Position numbers and translations under genes: made by a program. This document shows, in pieces, positions 38,501 to 48,660 of a stretch of DNA of 64,000 bases. Every line of letters begins with the position of its first letter. Position 1 is the stretch's first letter. The stretch spans positions 682,001 to 746,000 of the forward strand of contig JAHQIY010000030.1 in the NCBI GenBank assembly GCA_019054805.1, read 5' to 3'. Origin of the DNA: Brachionus manjavacas (lineage: Eukaryota; Rotifera; Eurotatoria; Ploima; Brachionidae). Under the pieces are notes generated by a model that searched no databases, was not told the origin of the DNA, and was given only the letters and a program-made list of their open reading frames with translations.

Positions 38501-41500
38501 TCAATAAGTAAAGAAATAAGTAAATTTCCTCTTTGTCAATCAAAATGTCAATAAGTAGAGTAGAAAGAAAATTTTCGCCTCATTAATCAAGCTGTACATT
38601 AAAAAATAAAGTAAAAATTTTTCAGCCAGGTTTTCAATAAGTAAGGAAATAAGTAAATTATCGCCTCATTAAACAAATTGTCCATAAATAAGGAAATAAG
38701 TTAATTAGCGCCTCGTTAAACAAATTTCCTTTAGAAAATAAGGTAAAAAATCAACGCTTTGTCACTCAAGTTGTCTATAAAAAAAGAAATAAGTAAATAT
38801 ACCCTCTGTTACTCAAGCTGTACATTGGAAAATAAGTTAAAAAATCGACTCTTTGGAACTCAAGTTGACAATTGGTAAAGAAATAAGTAAATTTACGCCT
38901 CGTAAATCAAGTTGCCCATGAGAAAAGGAATAAGTAAATTACTGCCTCCTAAATCAAGTTGACCATTAGAAAAGTGGGTTAAAAATCAACGCTTTGTCAC
39001 TCAAGTTGTAAATAAGTAAAGAAATAAGTAAATTTACGCCTCGTTAATCAAGCTGTTTATTGGAAAATATGGTAAAAAATAGACGTTTTGTCAATCAAAT
39101 TGTCCATTTTTAAAGAAATAAGTAAAGAAGCGCCTCGTAAATCAAGATGTTCATTAGAAAATAAGGTAAAAAATTGTTGCTTTGTCACTTAAGTTGTCAA
39201 TAAGTAGAGTAGGGAAGAAAATTTTGTCCTCGAAAATCAAGCTGTACATTTGAAAATAAGGTAAAAAATTCACTCTTTGGCACTCAAGTTGTCAATAAGT
39301 ATAGTAGAAAGAACATTTTCGCCACGTAAATCAAGTTGTACATTAGAAAATAATGTAAAAAATTGACTCTTTGGCACTCAAGTTGTCCATAAGTAAAGAA
39401 ATAAGAAAAATTAACGCTTTGTCACGCAAGTTGTCATTAAGTAAAGAAAAAAGTAAATTGACGCCTCGTAAATCAAATTGTCTATAGGAAAAGTAATATG
39501 TAAAAAACCACCTCGTGTATCAAGTCGTCCATTAGAATATAATTTAAAAAATTTACTATTTGTCAATCAAAATGTAAATAAGTAGAGTAGAAAGAAAATT
39601 TTCGCCTCATTAATCAAGCTGTACATTAGAAAATAAAGTAAAAATTGACGCTTGTCATTCAAGTTCTCAATAAGTAAAGAAATAAGTAAATTGTCATCTC
39701 GTAAATCAAATTGTTCATACGAAAAGTAATAAGTTAAAGTCCGCCTCGTAAATCAAGTTATTCATTAGAAAATAAGGTAAAAAATCAAAGCTTTGTCACT
39801 TAAGTTGTCAATAAGTAAAGAAATAAGTAAATTTCCTCTTTGTCAATCAAAATGTCAATAAGTAGAGTAGAAAGAAAATTTTCGCCTCATTAATCAAGCT
39901 GTACATTAAAAAATAAAGTAAAAATTTTTCAGCCAGGTTTTCAATTAGTAAGGAAATAAGGAAATTATCGGATTATTAAACAAATTGTCCATAAATAAGG
40001 AAATAAGTTAATTTGCGCCTCGTTAAACAAATTTCCTTTAGAAAATAATGTAAAAATCAACGCTTTGTCACTCAAGTTGTCTATAAAAAAAGAAATAAGT
40101 AAATTTACCCTCTGTTACTCAAGCTGTACATAGGAAAATAAGTTAAAAAATCGACTCTTGGGCACTCAAGTTGTCCATTAGTAAAGATATAAGAAAATTG
40201 ACGCTTTGTCACTCAAGTTGTAAATAAGTAAAGAAATAAGTAAATTTACGCCTCGTAAATCAAGCTGTTTATTGGAAAATATGGTAAAAAATAGACGTTT
40301 TGTCAATCAAATTGTCCATTATTAAAGAAATAAGTAAATAAGCGCCTCGTAAATCAAGATGTTCATTAGAAAATAAGGTAAAAAATTGTTGCTTTGTCAC
40401 TCAAGTTGTCATTAAGTATAGAATTAAGTAAATTTACGCTGTGTCACTTAAGTTGTCCATAAGTAAAAAAATAAGAAAAATTAACGCTTTGTAACTCAAG
40501 TTGTCAATAAGTAAAGAAAAAAGTAAATTTACGCCTCGTAAATCAAATTCTCTATAGGAAAAGTAATATGTAAAAAACCACCTCGTGAATCAAGTCGTCC
40601 ATTAGAAAATAAGTAAAAAAATTTCCTCTTTGTCAATCAAAATGTCAATAAGTAGAGTAGAAAGAAAATTTTCGCCTCATTAATCAAGCTGTACATTAAA
40701 AAATAAAGTAAAAATTTTTCAGCCAGGTTTTCAATAAGTAAGGAAATAAGTAAATTATCGCCTCATTAAACAAATTGTCCATAAATAAGGAAATAAGTTA
40801 ATTAGCGCCTCGTTAAACAAATTTCCTTTAGAAAATAAGGTAAAAAATCAACGATTTGTCACTCAAGTTGTCTATTAAAAAAAGAAATATGTAGATTTAC
40901 GCTCTGTTACCCAAGCTGTACATTGGAAAATAAGTTTAAAAAATCAACTCTTTGGCACTCAAGTTGTCCATTAGTAAAGAAATAAGAAAATTGACGTTTG
41001 TCACTCAAGTTGACAATTGGTAAAGAAATAAGTAAATTTACGCCTCGTAAATCAAGTTGCCCATAAGAAAAGGAATAAGTAAATTACTGCCTCCTAAATC
41101 AAGTTGACCATTAGATAAATGGGTTAAAAATCAACTCTTTGTCACTCAAGTTGTCCATTAGTAAAGAAATAAGAAAATTGACGTTTGTCACTCAAGTTGA
41201 CAATTGGTAAAGAAATAAGTAAATTTACGCCTCGTAAATCAAGTTGCCCATAAGAAAAGGAATAAGTAAATTACTGCCTCCTAAATCAAGTTGACCATTA
41301 GAAAAATGGGTTAAAAATCAACTCTTTGTCACTCAAGTTGTAAATAAGTAAAGAAATAAGTAAATTTACGCCTCGTAAATCAAGCTGTTTATTAGAAAAT
41401 AAGGTAAAAAATCAAAGCTTTGTCACTTAAGTTGTCAATAAGTAAAGAAATAAGTAAATTTCCTCTTTGTCAATCAAAATGTCAATAAGTAGAGTAGAGA

Positions 41501-44500
41501 GAAAATTTTCGCCTCATTAATCAAGCTGTACATTAAAAAATAAAGTAAAAATTTTTCAGCCAGGTTTTCAATTAGTAAGGAAATAAGGAAATTATCGGAT
41601 TATTAAACAAATTGTCCATAAATAAGGAAATAAGTTAATTTGCGCCTCGTTAAACAAATTTCCTTTAGAAAATAATGTAAAAAATCAACGCTTTGTCACT
41701 CAAGTTGTCTATAAAAAAAGAAATAAGTAAATTTACCCTCTGTTACTCAAGCTGTACATAGGAAAATAAGTTAAAAAATCGACTCTTGGGCACTCAAGTT
41801 GTCCATTAGTAAAGATATAAGAAAATTGACGCTTTGTCACTCAAGTTGTAAATAAGTAAAGAAATAAGTAAATTTACGCCTCGTAAATCAAGCTGTTTAT
41901 TGGAAAATATGGTAAAAAATAGACGTTTTGTCAATCAAATTGTCCATTTTTAAAGAAATAAGTAAAGAAGCGCCTCGTAAATCAAGATGTTCATTAGAAA
42001 ATAAGGTAAAAAATTGTTGCTTTGTCACTCAAGTTGTCATTAAGTATAGAATTAAGTAAATTTACGCTGTGTCACTTAAGTTGTCCATAAGTAAAAAAAT
42101 AAGAAAAATTAACGCTTTGTAACTCAAGTTGTCAATAAGTAAAGAAAAAAGTAAATTTACGCCTCGTAAATCAAATTCTCTTTAGGAAAAGTAATATGTA
42201 AAAAACCACCTCGTGAATCAAGTCGTCCATTAGAAAATAAGTAAAAAAATTTCCTCTTTGTCAATCAAAATGTCAATAAGTAGAGTAGAAAGAAAATTTT
42301 CGCCTCATTAATCAAGCTGTACATTAAAAAATAAAGTAAAAATTTTTCAGCCAGGTTTTCAATAAGTAAGGAAATAAGTAAATTATCGCCTCATTAAACA
42401 AATTGTCCATAAGTAAGGAAATAAATTAATTTGCGCCTCGTTAAACAAATTTCCTTTAGAAAATAAGGTAAAAAATCAACGCTTTGTCACTCAAGTTCTC
42501 TATAAAAAAAGAAATGAGTAAATTTACGCTCTGTTACTCAAGCTGTTCATTGGAAAATAAGGTAAAAAATCAACGCTTTGTCACTCAAGAGCTCTATAAA
42601 AAAAGAAATAAGTAAATTTTCGCTCTGTTACTCAAGCTGTACATTGGAAAATAAGTTTAAAAAATCGACTCTTTGGCACTCAAGTTGTCCATTAGTAAAG
42701 AAATAAGAAAATTGACGCTTTGTCACTCAAGTTGACAATCTGTGAAGAAATAAGTAAATTTACGCCTCGTAAATCAAGTTGCCCATAAGAAAAGGAATAA
42801 GTAAATTACTGCCTCCTAAATCAAGTTGACCATTAGAAAAATGGGTTAAAAATCAACGCTTTGTCACTCAAGTTGTAAATAAGTAAAGAAATAAGTAAAT
42901 TTACGCCTCGTAAATCAAGCTGTTTATTAGAAAATAAGGTAAAAAATCAAAGCTATGTCACTTAAGTTGTCAATAAGTAAAGAAATAAGTAAATTTCCTC
43001 TTTGTCAATCAAAATGTCAATAAGTAGAGTAGAAAGAAAATTTTCGCCTCATTAATCAAGCTGTACATTTAAAAATAAAGTAAAAATTTTTCAGCCAGGT
43101 TTTCAATAAGTAAGGAAATAAGTAAATTATCGCCTCATTAAACAAATTGTCCATAAATAAGGAAATAAGTTAATTAGCGCCTCGTTAAACAAATTTCCTT
43201 TAGAAAATAAGGTAAAAAATCAACGATTTGTCACTCAAGTTGTCTATTAAAAAAAGAAATATGTAGATTTACGCTCTGTTACTCAAGTTGACAATTGGTA
43301 AAGAAATAAGTAAATTTACGCCTCGTAAATCAAGTTGCCCATAAGAAAAGGAATAAGTAAATTACTGCCTCCTAAATCAAGTTGACCATTAGAAAAATGG
43401 GTTAAAAATCAACTCTTTGTCACTCAAGTTGTAAATAAGTAAAGAAATAAGTAAATTTACGCCTCGTAAATCAAGCTGTTTATTAGAAAATAAGGTAAAA
43501 ATCAAAGCTTTGTCACTTAAGTTGTCAATAAGTAAAGAAATAAGTAAATTTCCTCTTTGTCAATCAAAATGTCAATAAGTAGAGTAGAGAGAAAATTTTC
43601 GCCTCATTTATCAAGCTGTACATTAAAAAATAAAGTAAAAATTTTTCAGCCAGGTTTTCAATAAGTAAGGAAATAAGTAAATTATCGCCTCATTAAACAA
43701 ATTGTCCATAAATAAGGAAATAAGTTAATTTGCGCCTCGATAAACAAATTTTCTTTAGAAAATAAGGTAAAAAATCAACGATTTGTCACTCAAGTTGTCT
43801 ATTAAAAAAAGAAATAAGTAAATTTACGCTCTGTTACTCAAGTTGTACATTGGAAAATAAGTTTAAAAAATCGACTCTTTGGCACTCAAGGTAATCATTA
43901 GTGAAGAAATAGGAAAATTGACGCTTTGTCATTCAAGTTGACAATCTGTAAAGAAATAAGTAAATTTACGCCTCGTAAATCAAGTTGCCCATAAGAAAAG
44001 GAATAAGTAAATTACTGCCTCCTAAATCAAGTTGACCATTAGAAAAATGGGTTAAAAATCAACGCTTTGTCACTCAAGTTGTAAATAAGTAAAGAAATAA
44101 GTAAATTTACGCCTCGTAAATCAAGCTGTTTATTAGAAAATAAGGTAAAAAATCAAAGCTTTGTCACTTAAGTTGTCAATAAGTAAAGAAATAAGTAAAT
44201 TTCCTCTTTGTCAATCAAAATGTCAATAAGTAGAGTAGAAAGAAAATTTTCGCCTTATTAATCAAGCTGTACATTAAAAAATAAAGTAGGAATTTTTCAG
44301 CCAGGTTTTCAATAAGTAAGGAAATAAGTAAATTATCGCCTCATTTAACAAATTGTCCATAAATAAGGAAATAAGTTAATTAGCGCCTCGTTAAACAAAT
44401 TTCCTTTAGAAAATAAGGTAAAAATCAACGATTTGTCACTCAAGTTGTCTATTAAAAAGAAATATGTAGATTTACGCTCTGTAACCCAAGCTGTACATTG

Positions 44501-46600
44501 GAAAATAAGTTTAAAAAATCGACTCTTTGGCACTCAAGTTGTCCATTAGTAAAGAAATAAGAAAATTGACGTTTGTCACTCAAGTTGACAATTGGTAAAG
44601 AAATAAGTAAATTTACGCCTCGTAAATCAAGTTGCCCATAAGAAAAGGAATAAGTAAATTACTGCCTCCTAAATCAAGTTGACCATTAGAAAAATGGGTT
44701 AAAAATCAACTCTTTGTCACTCAAGTTGTCCATTAGTAAAGAAATAAGAAAATTGACGTTTGTCACTCAAGTTGACAATTGGTAAAGAAATAAGTAAATT
44801 TACGCCTCGTAAATCAAGTTGCCCATAAGAAAAGGAATGAGTAAATTACTGCCTCCTAAATCAAGTTGACCATTAGAAAAATGGGTTAAAAATCAACTCT
44901 TTGTCACTCAAGTTGTAAATAAGTAAAGAAATAAGTAAATTTACGCCTCGTAAATCAAGCTGTTTATTAGAAAATAAGGTAAAAAATCAAAGCTTTGTCA
45001 CTTAAGTTGTCAATAAGTAAAGAAATAAGTAAATTTCCTCTTTGTCAATCAAAATGTCAATAAGTAGAGTAGAGAGAAAATTTTCGCCTCATTTATCAAG
45101 CTGTACATTAAAAAATAAAGTAAAAATTTTTCAGCCAGGTTTTCAATAAGTAAGGAAATAAGTAAATTATCGCCTCATTAAACAAATTGTCCATTAATAA
45201 GGAAATAAGTTAATTTGCGCCTCGATAAACAAATTTTCTTTAGAAAATAAGGTAAAAAATCAACGATTTGTCACTCAAGTTGTCTATTAAAAAAAGAAAT
45301 AAGTAAATTTACGCTCTGTTACTCAAGTTGTACATTGGAAAATAAGTTTAAAAAATCGACTCTTTGGCACTCAAGGTAATCATTAGTGAAGAAATAGGAA
45401 AATTGACGCTTTGTCATTCAAGTTGACAATCTGTAAAGAAATAAGTAAATTTACGCCTCGTAAATCAAGTTGCCCATAAGAAAAGGAATAAGTAAATTAC
45501 TGCCTCCTAAATCAAGTTGACCATTAGAAAAATGGGTTAAAAATCAACGCTTTGTCACTCAAGTTGTAAATAAGTAAAGAAATAAGTAAATTTACGCCTC
45601 GTAAATCAAGCTGTTTATTAGAAAATAAGGTAAAAAATCAAAGCTTTGTCACTTAAGTTGTCAATAAGTAAAGAAATAAGTAAATTTCCTCTTTGTCAAT
45701 CAAAATGTCAATAATTAGAGTAGAAAGAAAATTTTCGCCTCATTAATCAAGCTGTACATTAAAAAATAAAGTAGGAATTTTTCAGCCAGGTTTTCAATAA
45801 GAAAGGAAATTAGTAAATTATCGCCTCATTTAACAAATTGTCCATAAATAAGGAAATAAGTTAATTAGCGCCTCGTTAAACAAATTTCCTTTAGAAAATA
45901 AGGTAATAAATCAACGATTTGTCACTCAAGTTGTCTATTAAAAAAAGAAATAAGTAAATTTACGCTCTGTTACACAAGCTGTACATTGGAAAATTAGTTT
46001 AAAAAATCGACTCTTTGGCACTCAAGTTAATCATTAGTGAAGAAATAGGAAAATTGACGCTTTGTCATTCAAGTTGACAATCTGTAAAGAAATAAGTAAA
46101 TTTACGCCTCGTAAATCAAGTTGCCCATAAGAAAAGGAATAAGTAAATTACTGCCTCCTAAATCAAGTTGACCATTAGAAAAATGGGTTAAAAATCAACG
46201 CTTTGTCACTCAAGTTGTAAATAAGTAAAGAAATAAGTAAATTTACGCCTCGTAAATCAAGCTGTTTATTAGAAAATAAGGTAAAAAATCAAAGCTTTGT
46301 CACTTAAGTTGTCAATAAGTAAAGAAATAAGTAAATTTCCTCTTTGTCAATCAAAATGTCAATAAGTAGAGTAGAAAGAAAATTTTCGCCTTATTAATCA
46401 AGCTGTACATTAAAAAATAAAGTAGGAATTTTTCAGCCAGGTTTTCAATAAGTAAGGAAATAAGTAAATTATCGCCTCATTTAACAAATTGTCCATAAAT
46501 ATGGAAATAAGTTAATTAGCGCCTCGTTAAACAAATTTCCTTTAGAAAATAAGGTAAAAAATCAACGATTTGTCACTCAAATTGTCCATTAGTAAAGAAA
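38500..46600 (+). repeat. 651-bp HOR block with length variants
   Basis: The marker CAGCCAGGTTTTCAATAAG or -TTAG occurs at 38623, 39930, 40720, 41557, 42348, 43092, 43647, 44298, 45132, 45783 and 46434. Spacings are 1307, 790, 837, 791, 744, 555, 651, 834, 651 and 651 bp. 651 is seven dimers, and the others are close to 6, 8, 8.5, 9 and 14. Each unit also carries GTAGAGTAGAAAGAAAATTTTCGCC, then AACAAATTGTCCATAAATAAGG and AACAAATTTCCTTTAG. The regular copies lie at the right (43.6-46.5 kb). Confidence 0.92.
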
Positions 46601-46949
46601 TAAGAAAATTGACGCTTTGTCACTCAAGTTGACAATTTGTAAAGAAATTAGTAAATTTACGCCTCGTAAATCAAATTTTTCATACGAAAAGTAATAAGTT
46701 TAAATCCGCCTCGTAAATCAAGTTGTCTATTAGAAAATAAGGTAAAAAATAAACGCTTTGTCACTCAAGCTTTCAATAAGTAAGTAAATAAGTAAATTTA
46801 CGCTCTGTTACTCAAGCTGTACATTGGAAAAAAAGTTAAAAAATCGACTCTTTGGCACTCTAGTTGTCCATTAGTAAAGAAATAAGTAAATTTACGCCTC
46901 GACGATCAAGATGTCCATTAGAAAATAAGGTAAAAATGGACGCTTTGTC
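46600..46949 (+). repeat. Satellite immediately left of the transposon
   Basis: Normal A/B dimers; the last is cut at CGCTTTGTC by the insertion. No other features. Confidence 0.85.
46941..46949 (+). repeat. Left copy of putative 9-bp target-site duplication
   Basis: CGCTTTGTC, identical to 47685-47693. It falls at the start of a module A, so part of the match is satellite sequence. What makes it a duplication is that the two flanks join into an intact unit when one copy is dropped. Confidence 0.65.
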
Positions 46950-46955
46950 GGTCTA

Positions 46956-47000
46956 TTGTAAATTATTGTTAAATGATTTTAATGTCAAAAATTTATTGTC
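46956..47000 (+). repeat. Left terminal inverted repeat of the inserted element
   Basis: Starts TTGTAAATTATTGTTAAA and continues ATTTTAATGTCA. It matches the reverse complement of the right end with only scattered mismatches over about 45 bp, including exact stretches of 9, 7 and 12 bases. The bases further out (46950-46955) do not pair convincingly. Confidence 0.75.
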
Positions 47001-47036
47001 AAAAATTTTAATGTCAAAATAATTTAATGTCAAAAA
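46983..47036 (+). repeat. Left subterminal TGTCAAAA repeats
   Basis: The motif TGTCAAAA occurs four times, starting at 46983, 46997, 47012 and 47028, with spacing of 14-16 bases. Subterminal motif clusters are often transposase binding sites in DNA transposons; that role is an inference here. Confidence 0.55.
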
Positions 47037-47138
47037 TGAAAAAAGGATTTAAATGTTAAAATTTCCTGATGTTAAAAGCTATAGTCAATAAAGATAATTA
47101 AAAATTTGTATTTTTTGTAATTTTTATTAAGCAAGGAC

Positions 47139-47157
47139 AAAAAAAAAAAAAAAAAAT
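47139..47157 (+). repeat. 19-base A homopolymer in the element
   Basis: A run of 19 A at 47139-47157. It lies directly downstream (minus-strand sense) of the stop of the 40-codon open stretch, where it reads as poly-T. It is therefore not a poly-A tail of a retrocopy of that stretch. Its length may be affected by sequencing error. Confidence 0.85.
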
Positions 47158-47160
47158 TAA

Positions 47161-47283
47161 TTAATTTAATGGTTGAACGTCATGTTTTTCCAAAAATTCG
47201 AATGCTAATTGAATTTTAACTTTTTCTTTTATTTGACGCTTCAAACTTAAAACAGCAGCTTCCCGGTCTTTTTTCGAAATTTT
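47161..47283 (-). pseudogene. Protein-like 40-codon stretch inside the element, possible captured gene fragment
   Basis: On the minus strand an open stretch of 40 codons runs from just after an in-frame stop (47284-47286) to a TAA at 47161-47163. There is no ATG at its start. The translation contains KDREAAVLSLKRQIKE and ends LAFEFLEKHDVQPLN. It is rich in K, E, L and Q with heptad-like spacing, as in an amphipathic helix. This composition is unlike the rest of the AT-rich element, and local GC is higher here (for example CAGCAGCTTCCCGGTC on the plus strand). It could be the last exon of a host gene picked up by the element, or the end of a lost transposase. An AATAAA lies at about 47123-47128 in minus-strand sense. 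I do not recognise the family. Chance is possible at this length. Confidence 0.35.
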
Positions 47284-47482
47284 TTATTGTTTAAAAAGTT
47301 AATTTTGTTCAATTTTTAAGTAAATTTTGGACTACTCAATATTTTAAAGGGTAAAAATTTAATTTTTATCAAAAGAATGCTGATTTCAAAACAATTTCGG
47401 ACTTCTATTAATTCAAAATTTTTTTTTAAAGGAAGCGGTCAATTAGTCTTTTTAAATTAGGCAAATTAAAATAGAATAGCAT

Positions 47483-47638
47483 CATTTTTTAACATTAGAT
47501 TATTAATTAAGATTTAAAAATACTTTCCTTATTTAAGATTTAACAATAATTTCCTTATTTAGCAAATAACATTTAATTCCTTATTTAATTTTTAACATTA
47601 GATTCCTTAATTAAGATTTAACATTAAACTCACTGACA
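47483..47638 (+). repeat. 26-bp minisatellite inside the element (six copies)
   Basis: Six consecutive 26-bp units start at 47483, 47509, 47535, 47561, 47587 and 47613. Typical unit parts are AAGATTTAACA and TTCCTTATTT; the last unit diverges in its second half and runs into the right inverted repeat. The unit is unrelated to the 46/47-bp satellite module. Minisatellites near one end are common in MITE-like elements. Confidence 0.8.
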
Positions 47639-47680
47639 TTTATTTTGTGACATTAAAATATTTTAACATTAATTTACAGT
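47636..47680 (-). repeat. Right terminal inverted repeat of the inserted element
   Basis: Read on the minus strand it begins CTGTAAATTAATGTTAAAAT and continues ATTTTAATGTCAC, pairing with the left end. The two arms differ by a handful of substitutions and one small indel, so the insertion or its parent copy is not brand new. Confidence 0.75.
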
Positions 47681-47684
47681 AAAT

Positions 47685-47693
47685 CGCTTTGTC
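47685..47693 (+). repeat. Right copy of putative 9-bp target-site duplication
   Basis: CGCTTTGTC, followed directly by ACTCAAAATGTC, the normal continuation of a module A. The base before each copy differs (A on the left, T on the right), so the match is exactly nine bases. Confidence 0.65.
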
Positions 47694-47940
47694 ACTCAAA
47701 ATGTCAAAAAATAATGAAAAAAGTAAATTACCGCCTTGTAAATCAAGTTGTCCATAAGTAAAGAAATAAGAAAAGTTGTCAATTAGTAATGAAAAAAGTA
47801 AATTACTGCCTCCCAAATCAAGTTGACCATTAGAAAAGCGGGTAAAAAATCAACGCTTTGTCACTCAAGTTGTTAATAAGTATAGATATAAGTAAATTAC
47901 CGCCTCATTAATTAAGCTGTATTTATGAAAATAAGGTTAA
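47694..47940 (+). repeat. Satellite immediately right of the transposon
   Basis: Dimers with TTACTGCCTCCCAAATCAAG and TTGACCATTAGAAAAGCGGG, markers also found in 38.9-46.2 kb. This shows continuity of the array across the insertion. Confidence 0.85.
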
Positions 47941-48660
47941 AAATGGACACTTTGTCACTGAAGTTGTCCATTAGTAAAGAAATAAGTTAATTACCGATTG
48001 ATTAATCAAGTAGTTCATAAGGAATGAAAATGGTAAATAGAGGTCTCATAACATATGTTGTCCATTAGAAAATTAGGTAAAAAATGGACGCTTTGTCACT
48101 CAAGTTGTCCATTAGTAAAGAAATAAGTTAATTACCAATTGATTAATCAAGTAGTTCATAAGGAATGAAAATGGTAAATAGAGGTCTCATAACATATGTT
48201 GTCCATTAGAAAATAAGGTAAAAAATGGACGCCTCGTAGCTTAGATATGAAAATAAGGTAAAAAATAGACACTTTGTCACTGAAGTTGTCCATTAGTAAA
48301 GAAATAAGTTAATTACCGATTGATTAATCAAGTAGTTCATAAGGAATGAAAAAGGTAAATAGAGGTCTCGTAACTTATGTTGTCCTTTAGAAAATAAGGT
48401 AAAAATTGGACGCTTTGTCACTCAAGTTGTCAATAAGTAAATTAAAAAGTAAATTACCGACTCATTAATCATGGAGTTCATAAGGAATGCAAAAGGTAAA
48501 TAGAGGTCTCGTAACTTATGTTGTCCTTTAGAAAATAAGGTAAAAAATGGACGTTTTGTCACTCAAGTTGTCTATAGGTAAAGAAATAAGTAAATTACCG
48601 ACTTATTATTCAAGGAGTTCATAAGAAATGAAAAAGGTAAATAGAGGTCTCGTCAATCAA
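47940..48660 (+). repeat. 141-bp repeat of three modules
   Basis: TTACCGATTGATTAATCAAG and its variants start at 47991, 48132, 48313, 48454 and 48595, spaced 141, 181, 141 and 141 bp. Each unit is an A module, a module with AGTTCATAAGGAATGAAAA, and a third module with TAAATAGAGGTCTCATAAC or -GTAAC. The third module type is rare further left. Similar units recur at 52.08, 54.2, 56.3 and 62.7-63.6 kb. Confidence 0.88.

Larger units (their letters stand above)
1..46949 (+). repeat. Satellite array, left block (93-bp dimer of 46/47-bp modules)
   Basis: Uninterrupted head-to-tail tandem repeats with a basic dimer of about 93 bp. Module A reads CGCTTTGTCACTCAAG, then TTGTCAATAAG and an A-rich stretch. 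Module B reads CGCCTCGTAAATCAAG, then CTGTTCATTAG and AAAATAAGGTAAAAA. The modules align with each other (CGC..., TCAAG, a CA-TTA/CA-ATA core, then an A-rich tail), so the dimer comes from an older 46/47-bp repeat. All units I read lie in the same orientation; I saw no inverted block. The array enters the window mid-unit, so its left end is outside. No gene is supported anywhere in it. A role in heterochromatin is inferred from general knowledge of satellites, not shown here. Confidence 0.97.
47001..47482. other. AT-rich interior of the inserted element
   Basis: Apart from the A homopolymer and the 40-codon minus-strand stretch listed separately, this interior is AT-rich unique sequence with many TAATGTTA-like and TTTAAA-like words. 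I see no promoter, RNA gene or long frame in it. Confidence 0.6.
46950..47684. mobile_element. Non-autonomous DNA transposon (MITE-like), about 735 bp, inserted in the satellite
   Basis: This is the only stretch of the window that is not satellite. The satellite stops after CGCTTTGTC at 46941-46949 and restarts with the same nine bases at 47685-47693. Removing one copy gives a normal module A junction (GGACGCTTTGTCACTC). That points to a 9-bp target-site duplication. The ends form imperfect terminal inverted repeats of about 45 bp (46956-47000 and 47636-47680). No transposase-length frame exists, so the element would be moved by enzymes from elsewhere. A 9-bp duplication is typical of Mutator-like elements and is also within the range of Merlin. 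The outermost bases of the two ends do not match each other well, so the family is open. An alternative is a TA duplication (46954-46955 and 47680-47681), but then the empty site would not be normal satellite. Confidence 0.75.

Noticed and set aside
47139-47283. Retrocopy of a host gene with a poly-A tail (A run next to a coding-like stretch)
   Set aside because: The A run is on the plus strand while the open stretch is on the minus strand, so the tail would be in the wrong sense. The inverted repeats favour a DNA transposon.
46950-47684. TA target-site duplication (Tc1/mariner-type MITE)
   Set aside because: TA does flank the paired ends, but removing it leaves an abnormal satellite junction with two copies of CGCTTTGTC, whereas the 9-bp model restores a normal unit. 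Kept only as the alternative.
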